Source of the DNA: Gammaproteobacteria bacterium
GTDB taxonomy: Bacteria > Pseudomonadota > Gammaproteobacteria > Acidiferrobacterales > SZUA-150
DNA length: 15,786 bases
Assembly: GCA_029880755.1 (NCBI GenBank)
Contig: JAOUNW010000035.1
Span: forward strand, 1 to 15,786
Reading direction: 5' to 3'
The notes beneath the pieces were generated by a model. It made no database searches. It worked only from the letters and a program-made list of their open reading frames with translations, and had not been told where the DNA came from. Every line of letters begins with the position of its first letter. Within the stretch, counting starts at the first letter, position 1. This document shows positions 6,447 to 13,464 of this stretch, piece by piece. The position numbers and the translations under genes are program-made.

Positions 6447-7746
6447 CACCAACAGTCACGATGATCATTTTGTCGGGCTGTAGTCTACGCCGAAAGGCGT
6501 CCTTGATTTGCTCTACCGTAACGGACTCAATGCGATCATTAAATTCATCCAGATAGGTCAGAGGTAAATCATAGAACCCTATTACCGTAAGATAACCGGA
6601 GATACTTTTATTGCTGTCAATTCGCAAAGGAAATCCACCGGTCAAATGCTTTTTGGCCGCGACCAATTCGGCTTCTGTCGGACCTTTGTCAATAAACTGC
6701 TGCAATTCTTTTTGCAATAGCAATAAGGCCTTATCACGCTGACTCTCACGAGTCTGCATACCCATGGTAAAGAGTCCACGTTCTTTCAATGGCGAAAAAT
6801 AACTGTAAACACTGTATGCCAAGCCCTGCTTTTCCCTGATCTCCTCTGCTAGCCTAGACACCAGTCCTCCGCCGCCCAATATATAGTTGCCCACAAACAA
6901 CGGGAAATAATCAGGGTCGTTCCGAATTACACCGGGCTGGCCAAGCTGAATATGGCTCTGGGTTGACGGAAATGAAATATGTCTCTGTATTGACTTCTTT
7001 GGCATCTCTACCGGAATAATGGCAGGCGCTTTCTCTCCTTTCGGCAAGTCTCCTACCAAAGTGACGGCCAGGCGCCTGGCCTTACTGGTAGTCAAATCGC
7101 CGACAATTGTCATCTTGGTATTACTGCCAACGTAAAACTGGCGGTAGAATTTTTCCAGGGCTTCCGGTGTCATTGCTCTAACACTGACGGCATCACCAAT
7201 AGGCTCGCTCGCATAAGGATGATCCCCGTACACGAGTTGGTTAAACACCCTGTCGGCAATATCGCCTGGCGACTGCTCGCGCTGCTTCAGCACTACCAGC
7301 GTCCTCTGCTTTTCTCTTTCCAGACTGGGTCCGGGAAAAGAAGGCTGCATTAACACTTCCTTAAACACGTCCATAGCAGGAGTCAAATATCGGGTATCAG
7401 AAAGCGATCGGATTCCCAGTACCGCCATATCCTGATTAACCGAGGCCCCAAATTCAACACCCAGTGACTCGAACGCCGTGGCAATTTCCTGAGCATTGCG
7501 TTTTTGGGTTCCCTCCTCCAGCATGCCAGCAGTCATGGATGCCAGTCCCTTCATGTCGATCGGGTCCCGTGCACTACCCGCGTCAACCACAAGCTTTATC
7601 TGCACAATGGGTAAATCATGGCTGGAAACAAAATATACTCCTACACCATTTTCCAGCTCCCAATACTCAATCTTCGGTGTCGCTTCGGCCCAGGAACTCC
7701 ACCCAAACACTAAACATAAACCCATCAGCTGTTTAATGAGCCCCAT
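6433..7746 (-). CDS. M16-family peptidase, non-catalytic partner subunit
   Basis: This 437-residue protein has an N-terminal signal peptide (to about residue 22, WAEA) and the two-lobed M16 fold. Where the zinc motif HxxEH should be it reads GLASMTAGMLEEGT: S70, A73 and G74 replace the three zinc and catalytic residues, so it cannot be an active metallopeptidase. It keeps the glycine-rich loop GGGG (291-294) and the R/Y substrate-binding pair in IREKQGLAYSV (R304, Y311), which in paired M16 enzymes sits in the regulatory subunit. It should form a periplasmic heterodimer with the product of the preceding gene. The ATG at 7746 is chosen over a GTG at 7752 because a full ribosome site lies 5 bases upstream. 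The gene overlaps the preceding one by 14 bases and the following rsmD by 14. Confidence 0.93.
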   Translation of the reverse strand: MGLIKQLMGLCLVFGWSSWAEATPKIEYWELENGVGVYFVSSHDLPIVQIKLVVDAGSARDPIDMKGLASMTAGMLEEGTQKRNAQEIATAFESLGVEFGASVNQDMAVLGIRSLSDTRYLTPAMDVFKEVLMQPSFPGPSLEREKQRTLVVLKQREQSPGDIADRVFNQLVYGDHPYASEPIGDAVSVRAMTPEALEKFYRQFYVGSNTKMTIVGDLTTSKARRLAVTLVGDLPKGEKAPAIIPVEMPKKSIQRHISFPSTQSHIQLGQPGVIRNDPDYFPLFVGNYILGGGGLVSRLAEEIREKQGLAYSVYSYFSPLKERGLFTMGMQTRESQRDKALLLLQKELQQFIDKGPTEAELVAAKKHLTGGFPLRIDSNKSISGYLTVIGFYDLPLTYLDEFNDRIESVTVEQIKDAFRRRLQPDKMIIVTVGDGRK

Positions 7747-9106
7747 GACCACCTCCTTTTCCTGCAGCGTTGGCTGACTTTTTATTGATGGGTAATGGAT
7801 TAAGTACAGTCCTGGTTAAATTTGTCTTAACCAAATACTCCCTGGCTACCTCTCTTACTTGTTCTGCCGTAACCGATTGCAATCGTTTCACATAATCCTT
7901 TAATAATCGGTGATCCAGGCCCACTGTCTCCAGCTGGCCAATACGCATGGCTTGGTAAAATACTGAGTCTCTACCAAATACGTCACCCGCAACAACCTGC
8001 GCCTTGACCCGATCCAGCTCATCCTCATCAACCAGGCTTGTTTTCACTTTTTCTATTTGTTGATAAATAGCCTGCTCTAGCTCGCTCACTGTATGTCCTC
8101 TTGCCGGCGTTCCATCAAACAGAAATAGTGTCGGTGCTCTCGCTACCGAACTGTAATCAGCGCCAACAGATGTCGCGAGCTGCTGACCACGCACAATATC
8201 CCGTGTAAATCGGGAGCTGGTACCGCCATCAAGCACCCCTGCGAGTATTGTTAGCGCCGGAGTTTTCCAGTCATTTTTATCACTGCTGGCATTAGGTACA
8301 TGGTAACCAAGTAACAGATAGGGTATCTCTGCCGGCACACTCACTTCACTGTAACGAGGCTCTGTTTGCGCTGGTTCTATTGGCAGATTTCTCTTTTGCA
8401 CAGCCCTGGGTTTGATCTCCCCAAAATATTTCTCGGCCAGCGCAAAAACCTCGCGCGGCAGAACATCACCCACAACCACAAGCGTGGCGTTATTTGGCGC
8501 ATACCATTTTCCATACCATTCCTTTAAATCAGCCAACTCGAGCGCTTCCAGATCCTTCATCCAGCCTATAATAGGATCTTTATAAGGATGCACAGAATAG
8601 GCTGTTGTCATGAATTTTTCATATGTCAGGGATTGCGGACTATCTTCGGTACGAAGCCTGCGCTCCTCAATTACAACATCGCGTTCTTTCTGAAAATCCT
8701 GCTCTCTGAGTACCAAATTGTGCATACGATCGGCCTCCAGCTCAAAAGCAATGGGCAAACGCGATTTTTCCAGTTGCTGAAAGTAGGCCGTATAATCACT
8801 TCCCGTAAACGCGTTTTCCCTGCCTCCATTTTCGGCAATAATTCGGGAAAACTCACCAGGTCCGTACCGTTTTGTACCCTTGAACATCATATGTTCCAAT
8901 ACATGGGAGATACCAGTCAGACCCTCAGGCTCATCAATGGCTCCAATCTTGTACCATATCTGAGACACAACCACAGGGGACCGGTGGTCTTCCTGAACAA
9001 TCACTTTGAGGCCATTTTCCAGGGTCATTTCATGGACGGGGTCTTTGCAGGCTCCTGACAATACAGCTAGAAGCGACAAAATCAGCATTTTTAAATACAG
9101 CTTCAT
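7733..9106 (-). CDS. M16-family zinc peptidase, catalytic subunit
   Basis: This 457-residue metallopeptidase has a hydrophobic N-terminal export sequence ending in LSGAC (C20). This could be a lipobox, though serine rather than leucine occupies the -3 position, so a cleaved or uncleaved signal remains possible. The zinc site is intact: HVLEH (H68, E71, H72) in GISHVLEHMMFKGT, and a third ligand E147 in VVIEERR at the expected 74-residue spacing. The second lobe is present (about residues 230-440), but the R/Y motif looks degenerate, as expected when the partner subunit supplies it. Family members degrade small unfolded peptides in the periplasm. It leads the operon with its inactive paralogue; AAAGGAAG before the ATG at 9106 is a good ribosome site. 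It is divergent from ftsY. Confidence 0.95.
   Translation of the reverse strand: MKLYLKMLILSLLAVLSGACKDPVHEMTLENGLKVIVQEDHRSPVVVSQIWYKIGAIDEPEGLTGISHVLEHMMFKGTKRYGPGEFSRIIAENGGRENAFTGSDYTAYFQQLEKSRLPIAFELEADRMHNLVLREQDFQKERDVVIEERRLRTEDSPQSLTYEKFMTTAYSVHPYKDPIIGWMKDLEALELADLKEWYGKWYAPNNATLVVVGDVLPREVFALAEKYFGEIKPRAVQKRNLPIEPAQTEPRYSEVSVPAEIPYLLLGYHVPNASSDKNDWKTPALTILAGVLDGGTSSRFTRDIVRGQQLATSVGADYSSVARAPTLFLFDGTPARGHTVSELEQAIYQQIEKVKTSLVDEDELDRVKAQVVAGDVFGRDSVFYQAMRIGQLETVGLDHRLLKDYVKRLQSVTAEQVREVAREYLVKTNLTRTVLNPLPINKKSANAAGKGGGHGAH
7751..7757 (-). promoter_or_regulatory. Strong Shine-Dalgarno site inside the upstream gene
   Basis: Minus-strand AGGAGGT decides the ATG at 7746 for the second M16 gene. 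It is embedded in codons for the glycine- and histidine-rich tail (GKGGGHGAH) of the first M16 gene, so that tail may be partly a consequence of ribosome-site selection. Confidence 0.8.
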
Positions 9107-9174
9107 ATACTTCCTTTAATCTCACTATGGGCGGATGGTAGGATACCCGAGTTCACACCGATGTAGAAACAGAC
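9107..9174. promoter_or_regulatory. Divergent promoter region between the M16 operon and ftsY
   Basis: The 68 bases must hold leftward and rightward promoters unless transcription enters from within genes. The only candidate I can point to is rightward: TTTAAT (9115-9120) and TAGGAT (9139-9144) with an 18-base spacer, a weak match. No inverted repeat or known operator is visible. No Shine-Dalgarno sequence precedes ftsY. Confidence 0.3.
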
Positions 9175-10146
9175 ATGACACAAACCAACGAAAATATAAA
9201 TAAAGACTCCGAAAAATCGGGTTGGTTCGACCGGCTGGGAAATCGCCTGAGCGCCACGCGCAATTCCTTCGGGCGCGGCCTGAATCGGCTGTTACTGGGA
9301 AAACACGCACTTGATAAGGAATTGCTTGAGGAGATCGAAGATATCTTGTTGACCGCCGACGTTGGGATCGAGGTGACCCAATTTCTCATTGATTCTATTA
9401 CAGAACGCATTTCACACAAACAGCTTAATGATAGCCGGGCTGTATTAGCGCTGATAAAACAGCAGTTGCTGGATATATTATCCCCGGTTGCCATACCACT
9501 GATAATTCCGAAACAGGGCGCACCTTATGTCATCATGGTAGTTGGCGTAAATGGGGTTGGTAAAACCACCACAATCGGCAAGCTTGCACACCAACTGAAA
9601 CAACACGGGCATAAAGTCATGCTCGCTGCCGGTGATACGTTTCGCGCCGCTGCCGTGGAACAGTTACAAAAATGGGGTGAACGAAATGGTCTTGCTGTCA
9701 TTGCACAACCTACAGGGTCAGATTCAGCATCGGTCGCCCATGACGCCATGGAAGCGGCGCATGCCAAAAAATGCGATGTTCTAATTATAGATACTGCCGG
9801 TCGACAGCATATCAAGACCGACCTGATGCAGGAGCTGGAAAAAATTAAACGCGTTGTCACTAAATTAGACAGGCATGCTCCCCATGAAGTGCTTCTGGTA
9901 CTGGATGCCGGAACTGGTCAGAATGCGCTGTCTCAGCTGGAAAACTTCGACAAGGCGGTTGGTGTCACCGGGCTATGTCTTACAAAGCTGGATGGCACCG
10001 CCAAAGGCGGTATTATTATTGCCATCGCCAAGAAAACTGGGGTACCAGTCAGATATATTGGTGTTGGGGAAGCTATTGATGACCTTAGGCCGTTTAATGC
10101 TGAAGAATATTTACAGGCCTTGTTTGATGAAAACGGAACCAAATAA
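9175..10146 (+). CDS. ftsY: Signal recognition particle receptor FtsY
   Basis: This SRP-type GTPase receives ribosome-SRP complexes at the inner membrane for co-translational insertion. The 323-residue protein has only a short N-terminal extension before the helical N domain (about 45-105); the long acidic A domain of Escherichia coli FtsY is missing, as in many bacteria. GTPase motifs are complete: G1 GVNGVGKTT (124-132), DTFRAAAVEQL (154-164), G3 DTAGRQHIKTDLM (206-218), G4 TKLDGTAKGG (270-279) and the closing GVGEAIDDLRPF (297-308). It is first in a ftsY-ftsE-ftsX cluster, an order widely conserved in Gammaproteobacteria. The ribosome site before the ATG is weak. Confidence 0.97.
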   Translation: MTQTNENINKDSEKSGWFDRLGNRLSATRNSFGRGLNRLLLGKHALDKELLEEIEDILLTADVGIEVTQFLIDSITERISHKQLNDSRAVLALIKQQLLDILSPVAIPLIIPKQGAPYVIMVVGVNGVGKTTTIGKLAHQLKQHGHKVMLAAGDTFRAAAVEQLQKWGERNGLAVIAQPTGSDSASVAHDAMEAAHAKKCDVLIIDTAGRQHIKTDLMQELEKIKRVVTKLDRHAPHEVLLVLDAGTGQNALSQLENFDKAVGVTGLCLTKLDGTAKGGIIIAIAKKTGVPVRYIGVGEAIDDLRPFNAEEYLQALFDENGTK

Positions 10147-10154
10147 CTTTACCA

Positions 10155-10826
10155 ATGATTGAATTCAGTCACGTTAGCAAACGTTACCTGGGAGGTTACG
10201 ACGCGCTCAAAAATATCACGTTCCGAATTGACGCAGGGGAAATGGTTTTTGTCACCGGCCATTCTGGTGCAGGAAAAAGCACCCTGCTTAAACTCATAAC
10301 GCTTATTGAACGACCCAGCCGAGGCCAGTGTATTGTCAATAATAAAAACCTATTGAAAATCCCTAAACGGCGTATACCCTATCATAGGCGCGATATAGGC
10401 ATCGTATTTCAAGATCATAAACTGCTAATGGATCGAACGGTTTTCGATAACGTAGCATTACCACTGGTAGTATCCGGCTGTAGCTACAGGGATATAGGCC
10501 GCCGGGTCAATGCAGCTCTAGAGAAGGTCGGTCTACTGGATAAATCGAAGCTGCTACCTATTGTATTATCTGGCGGCGAACAACAGCGTGTGGGTATCGC
10601 CAGAGCAGTAGTCAATAAGCCACCTTTATTGCTGGCTGATGAGCCTACTGGAAATCTGGATGAGGCGCTATCCGATGAGATCATGGATCTGTTTCTGGAT
10701 TTTAATGACCATGGCGTTACCGTAATTGTCGCAACCCACGACCTGAGACAATTGCGAAGATTGCGAAAAAGAGTTCTTCAGTTACAGCAGGGCGAAATAG
10801 TCAACGACAAGGCCCCTATACCATGA
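10155..10826 (+). CDS. ftsE: Cell division ABC ATPase FtsE
   Basis: This cytoplasmic ATPase of the FtsEX complex links the divisome to periplasmic amidase activation. The 223 residues carry Walker A GHSGAGKST (35-43), a Q-loop at Q86, the signature LSGGEQQRVGIARA (138-151), Walker B LLLADEP (158-164) and the switch histidine H195. The D-loop region GNLDEALSDEIMDLF is normal for FtsE. The gene starts 8 bases after ftsY with no Shine-Dalgarno sequence, suggesting coupled translation. Its last bases overlap the ftsX start codon. Confidence 0.97.
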   Translation: MIEFSHVSKRYLGGYDALKNITFRIDAGEMVFVTGHSGAGKSTLLKLITLIERPSRGQCIVNNKNLLKIPKRRIPYHRRDIGIVFQDHKLLMDRTVFDNVALPLVVSGCSYRDIGRRVNAALEKVGLLDKSKLLPIVLSGGEQQRVGIARAVVNKPPLLLADEPTGNLDEALSDEIMDLFLDFNDHGVTVIVATHDLRQLRRLRKRVLQLQQGEIVNDKAPIP

Positions 10827-11737
10827 AGAATTATTTCCTAAGGCACTTCCAGGTACTGTTTTTTTCGCTCGGACAACTGGCCAAGAGCCCTGTTGCTTCG
10901 CTAATGACCATTGGTGTTATCGGAATCACATTAGCACTGCCCAGTGGCCTCTATTTGCTTATCGACAATGTTCAGCGCCTAAGCGTGGGGTGGAACAGTA
11001 ATACCCAGATCTCGGTATTTATTAAAAAAGAGACCAGCGAAGCAGAGGTCAATAAACTCGTAAAAAAACTGAAATCAAATCCGGCAATCTCCTCAGTCCA
11101 GTTTATTTCCTCCCAGCAGGCACTGGCCGAGTTCAAAGAACTCTCTGCCTTTGGAGATGTCTTGAACTCCCTGGATCATAACCCCCTGCCCGACGTGCTG
11201 CTGGTGGAGCCCAAAAAGTCAATTACTGAACACGAGGATCTTAAAAAACTGGTTGCCGGTATCGCGGGTCATTCAGAAGTGGACATAGCACAGCTGGATC
11301 TTCAATGGGTACGCCGGTTTCACGCAGCGCTCAATATTGTCCAACGCGGCATACTGCTTCTCGCCTCCTTGCTCGGCCTGGCCGTACTACTCACTATTAG
11401 CAACACCATTCGATTGGCAATACTAAACCGGCGGCAGGAAATCGAAATCACCAAACTGATCGGTGGCACAGATAGTTTTATACGGCGGCCATTTCTCTAC
11501 TCCGGGTGGCTTCAGGGGATGTTTGGCGCCATACTGGCCTGGCTGTTAATTCACATTAGCCTTCTGGTATTGGCTGGACCCGTGGGTGAACTGACACATC
11601 TGTACGCCAGCGAATTCCGCATTCAAGGAATGGGTGCGGCAAATAGCCTGTCTCTCGTGGCCATGGGTGGAGTATTAGGCTGGCTGGGGTCCAGGCTGGC
11701 AGTCGGGAGGCATTTACGTGAAATTGAACCACGCTAA
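10823..11737 (+). CDS. ftsX: Cell division protein FtsX
   Basis: FtsX is the membrane half of the FtsEX complex. The 304 residues include four transmembrane segments (about 28-48, 175-195, 228-252 and 272-295) and a periplasmic domain of about 120 residues between the first two, where amidase activators bind. The conserved cytoplasmic stretch NTIRLAILNRRQEIEITKLI (starting near residue 194) and the C-terminal WLGSRLAVGRHLREIEP are typical. The start overlaps the ftsE stop as ATGA at 10823-10826, a standard coupling arrangement. No convincing terminator follows; a 5-base stem (TATCC/GGATA) with a short T run near 11775-11790 is too weak to call. Confidence 0.96.
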   Translation: MKNYFLRHFQVLFFSLGQLAKSPVASLMTIGVIGITLALPSGLYLLIDNVQRLSVGWNSNTQISVFIKKETSEAEVNKLVKKLKSNPAISSVQFISSQQALAEFKELSAFGDVLNSLDHNPLPDVLLVEPKKSITEHEDLKKLVAGIAGHSEVDIAQLDLQWVRRFHAALNIVQRGILLLASLLGLAVLLTISNTIRLAILNRRQEIEITKLIGGTDSFIRRPFLYSGWLQGMFGAILAWLLIHISLLVLAGPVGELTHLYASEFRIQGMGAANSLSLVAMGGVLGWLGSRLAVGRHLREIEPR

Positions 11738-11850
11738 TCAGTCGCGCCATTGTGTTCCTATCCGCCGAATTTTCCAGGATATAGTATTTTTCTCCTATTT
11801 ATCAGTATGTTGTCGAGGCTCCCAGGTTTCATTTTGCCCGGTCTGTAAGG

Positions 11851-11878
11851 GGAACTTTTAACGCTATTGGCACTCTCA
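11851..11878 (+). promoter_or_regulatory. Predicted sigma-E promoter of rpoH
   Basis: GGAACTT (11851-11857) is an exact sigma-E -35. After 16 bases comes TCTCA (11874-11878), one base from the TCTGA/TCTAA -10 of known sigma-E promoters; the same 16-base distance occurs in the E. coli rpoE and rpoH P3 promoters. The -10 lies in the left arm of the CIRCE element, so HrcA binding should block it. Sigma-E control of rpoH is known in E. coli. Confidence 0.6.
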
Positions 11879-11893
11879 GGGACTGAGTGCTAA
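11867..11893 (+). promoter_or_regulatory. CIRCE element (HrcA operator) upstream of rpoH
   Basis: TTGGCACTC (11867-11875), nine bases, then GAGTGCTAA (11885-11893). The consensus is TTAGCACTC-N9-GAGTGCTAA; 17 of 18 arm bases match and the spacer is exact. CIRCE is bound by the heat-shock repressor HrcA and is usually found at groE or dnaK. Here it sits 48 bases before the rpoH start codon and covers the predicted promoters. Confidence 0.88.
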
Positions 11894-11896
11894 AAT
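11867..11896 (+). promoter_or_regulatory. Predicted sigma-70 promoter of rpoH, embedded in CIRCE
   Basis: TTGGCA (11867-11872, 5 of 6) and TAAAAT (11891-11896, 5 of 6) are 18 bases apart, and TG one base before the -10 (11888-11889) makes it an extended -10. The -35 lies wholly in the left CIRCE arm and most of the -10 in the right arm. Transcription would start near 11903. Confidence 0.6.
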
Positions 11897-11913
11897 TCTA
11901 GCCATATTAGAGA

Positions 11914-11930
11914 TCCCTAATGAAGGGGGA
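11914..11930 (+). promoter_or_regulatory. Possible hairpin covering the rpoH ribosome site
   Basis: TCCCT (11914-11918) can pair with AGGGG (11924-11928), including one wobble, across a 5-base loop. This would hide the purine-rich ribosome site GGGGGAG (11925-11931) about 10 bases before the ATG. The stem is short, so it could melt with heat; an RNA-thermometer role is speculative. Confidence 0.3.
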
Positions 11931-11941
11931 GATTACGACCA

Positions 11942-12799
11942 ATGACACAGAACTACCCATTAGCCATTAACCTGGGCACCGAAGCCGGCCTGGCGACCTA
12001 CATCCAGGCTGTTAATAACATTCCTGTTTTGAGCGCCGAAGAGGAACAAAAGCTGGCCAGACTCTATCATCATGAAGGTGACCTGGATGCGGCTCGCCAA
12101 TTGATCCTGTCGCAGCTCCACGCCGTGGTTCGAACAGCCCGCAGATTCAAGGGCTACGGATTGCCAATGGCTGATCTGATTCAGGAAGGCAACATCGGCT
12201 TGATGAAGGCGGTTAAAAATTTTGATCCTGCCCACGGCGTACGCCTGGTGTCTTTCGCTATCCACTGGATCAAGGCGGAAATGTATGACTTCATTTTACG
12301 TAACTGGCGTATTGTCAAAGTTGCGACCACCAAGGCACAACGCAAACTATTCTTTAATCTGCGAAAGTCGCGCGCGCATATCGGCTGGTTGTCCCAGGAC
12401 GAAGTCAAGGAACTAGCCACCAATCTGGACGTATCGGAAAAAACCGTTCTGGAAATGGAGTCACGCCTAAGTGGCACCGACGTTTCCTTTGACGCCACCG
12501 ACCAGGATGATGAAGATGAGTTTCATGCTGTGCCAGCAGGCTATTTACAGGATATGCGCTACAACCCGGAAACCTTACTCAGCGCATCTGACCAGGACAG
12601 CAATCGGCATGATCAAGTGGTATCTGCGCTGGCCTCACTGGATGAACGCAGCCGCGATATTATTCAGAGGCGATGGCTGGACGAGGGTAATAAGCCGACG
12701 CTGCATGATCTTGCTGCAAAGTACAACGTGTCGGCGGAACGTATTCGCCAGATAGAGAAAAAGGCGCTGTCTTCCATGAAGGGGGTCTTGCTTGCCTAA
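11942..12799 (+). CDS. rpoH: RNA polymerase sigma-32 (heat-shock sigma factor)
   Basis: This 285-residue sigma factor directs RNA polymerase to heat-shock promoters. Region 2 is clear: MADLIQEGNIGLMKAVKNFD (76-95) for core binding, then region 2.3-2.4 VRLVSFAIHWIKAEMYDFIL (100-119). The RpoH box QRKLFFNLR (133-141), diagnostic for sigma-32 against other group 2/3 factors and involved in chaperone control and turnover, is intact. Region 4.2 with its helix-turn-helix (LHDLAAKYNVSAERIRQIEK) closes the protein. It lies 204 bases after ftsX and has its own promoters plus a CIRCE element, so it can be transcribed apart from ftsYEX. A strong terminator follows. Confidence 0.97.
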   Translation: MTQNYPLAINLGTEAGLATYIQAVNNIPVLSAEEEQKLARLYHHEGDLDAARQLILSQLHAVVRTARRFKGYGLPMADLIQEGNIGLMKAVKNFDPAHGVRLVSFAIHWIKAEMYDFILRNWRIVKVATTKAQRKLFFNLRKSRAHIGWLSQDEVKELATNLDVSEKTVLEMESRLSGTDVSFDATDQDDEDEFHAVPAGYLQDMRYNPETLLSASDQDSNRHDQVVSALASLDERSRDIIQRRWLDEGNKPTLHDLAAKYNVSAERIRQIEKKALSSMKGVLLA

Positions 12800-12821
12800 G
12801 GCTCTGAATACCGAGTAGGTT

Positions 12822-12853
12822 AAAGGCCTCCGTTTGGAGGCCTTTTTATTTTC
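12822..12853 (+). terminator. Rho-independent terminator after rpoH
   Basis: AAAGGCCTCC (12822-12831), loop GTTT, then GGAGGCCTTT with five T and an A/T-rich tail: a perfect 10-base stem. It may also help stop the convergent SCO gene, but the minus-strand T run is only three bases. Confidence 0.92.
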
Positions 12854-12864
12854 ACTGAAAGTTG

Positions 12865-13464
12865 TTATTCCGATAACAGCAACCGAAAGTCACTGACCAT
12901 GTCCTCCATAGGCATACCCTCTTTCATATAGAGTCTGAGCCTGCCTTTTCTGTCAATAGCAAACACACCGCCCGGATGTGAGATAATCCGCTGGTTATTT
13001 TCATCAGGCTGTTTTTCCACATAGACCTTGAAATTACGCACGACTTCGTTAATCTTTTCCCTCTCCCCGGTTAGTCCAATAAAGGTGGGGTCAAATTTTG
13101 GCAAGAACTCCGACAGCTGGCTGACCGTGTCATATTCCGGATCCACAGTAATAAATAATACTTGCAGCTCGTCGGCGGAAGACCCCAGTTGCTCCCGTAT
13201 CCTGGCCAAGGTCGCCAAAACCGGCGAACAAATATGGGGGCAATGCGTATAACCAAAAAATATAGCTACCACTCGACCCTTATAATTGCTCAGCCCCGCT
13301 GACTTATTGTTGTGATCGACGAGCTGGAATTGAATATTCCAGTCTACATGGGACAGGTTTGCCGCCTTAAATTCTGGCGCCCTCTGTGTGCATGCTGACA
13401 GGCCAACAAACAGGAACAAAGAAGCCAGAGCTAATTTAATATAATGCGGACTGCAATGCCTCAC
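12865..13464 (-). CDS. SCO1/SenC-family copper chaperone lipoprotein
   Basis: This thioredoxin-fold protein helps deliver copper to the CuA centre of cytochrome c oxidase. From a GTG at 13464 it has 199 residues: an export sequence ending in the lipobox LSAC (C25), the copper-binding CxxxC in FGYTHCPHICSP (C75, C79) and the third ligand H163 in ISHPGGVFAIDRKGR. All three copper ligands are present. A longer ATG frame from 13587 exists, but it lies inside cyoE, has no ribosome site and would put a charged, cysteine-rich stretch before the signal, so the GTG is preferred with moderate certainty. The gene overlaps the end of cyoE by 29 bases, suggesting translational coupling. It would be anchored in the membrane facing the periplasm. 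Confidence 0.92.
   Translation of the reverse strand: MRHCSPHYIKLALASLFLFVGLSACTQRAPEFKAANLSHVDWNIQFQLVDHNNKSAGLSNYKGRVVAIFFGYTHCPHICSPVLATLARIREQLGSSADELQVLFITVDPEYDTVSQLSEFLPKFDPTFIGLTGEREKINEVVRNFKVYVEKQPDENNQRIISHPGGVFAIDRKGRLRLYMKEGMPMEDMVSDFRLLLSE

Noticed and set aside
11755..11795. Terminator after ftsX
   Set aside because: Only a five-base stem with a long loop and interrupted T run could be found.
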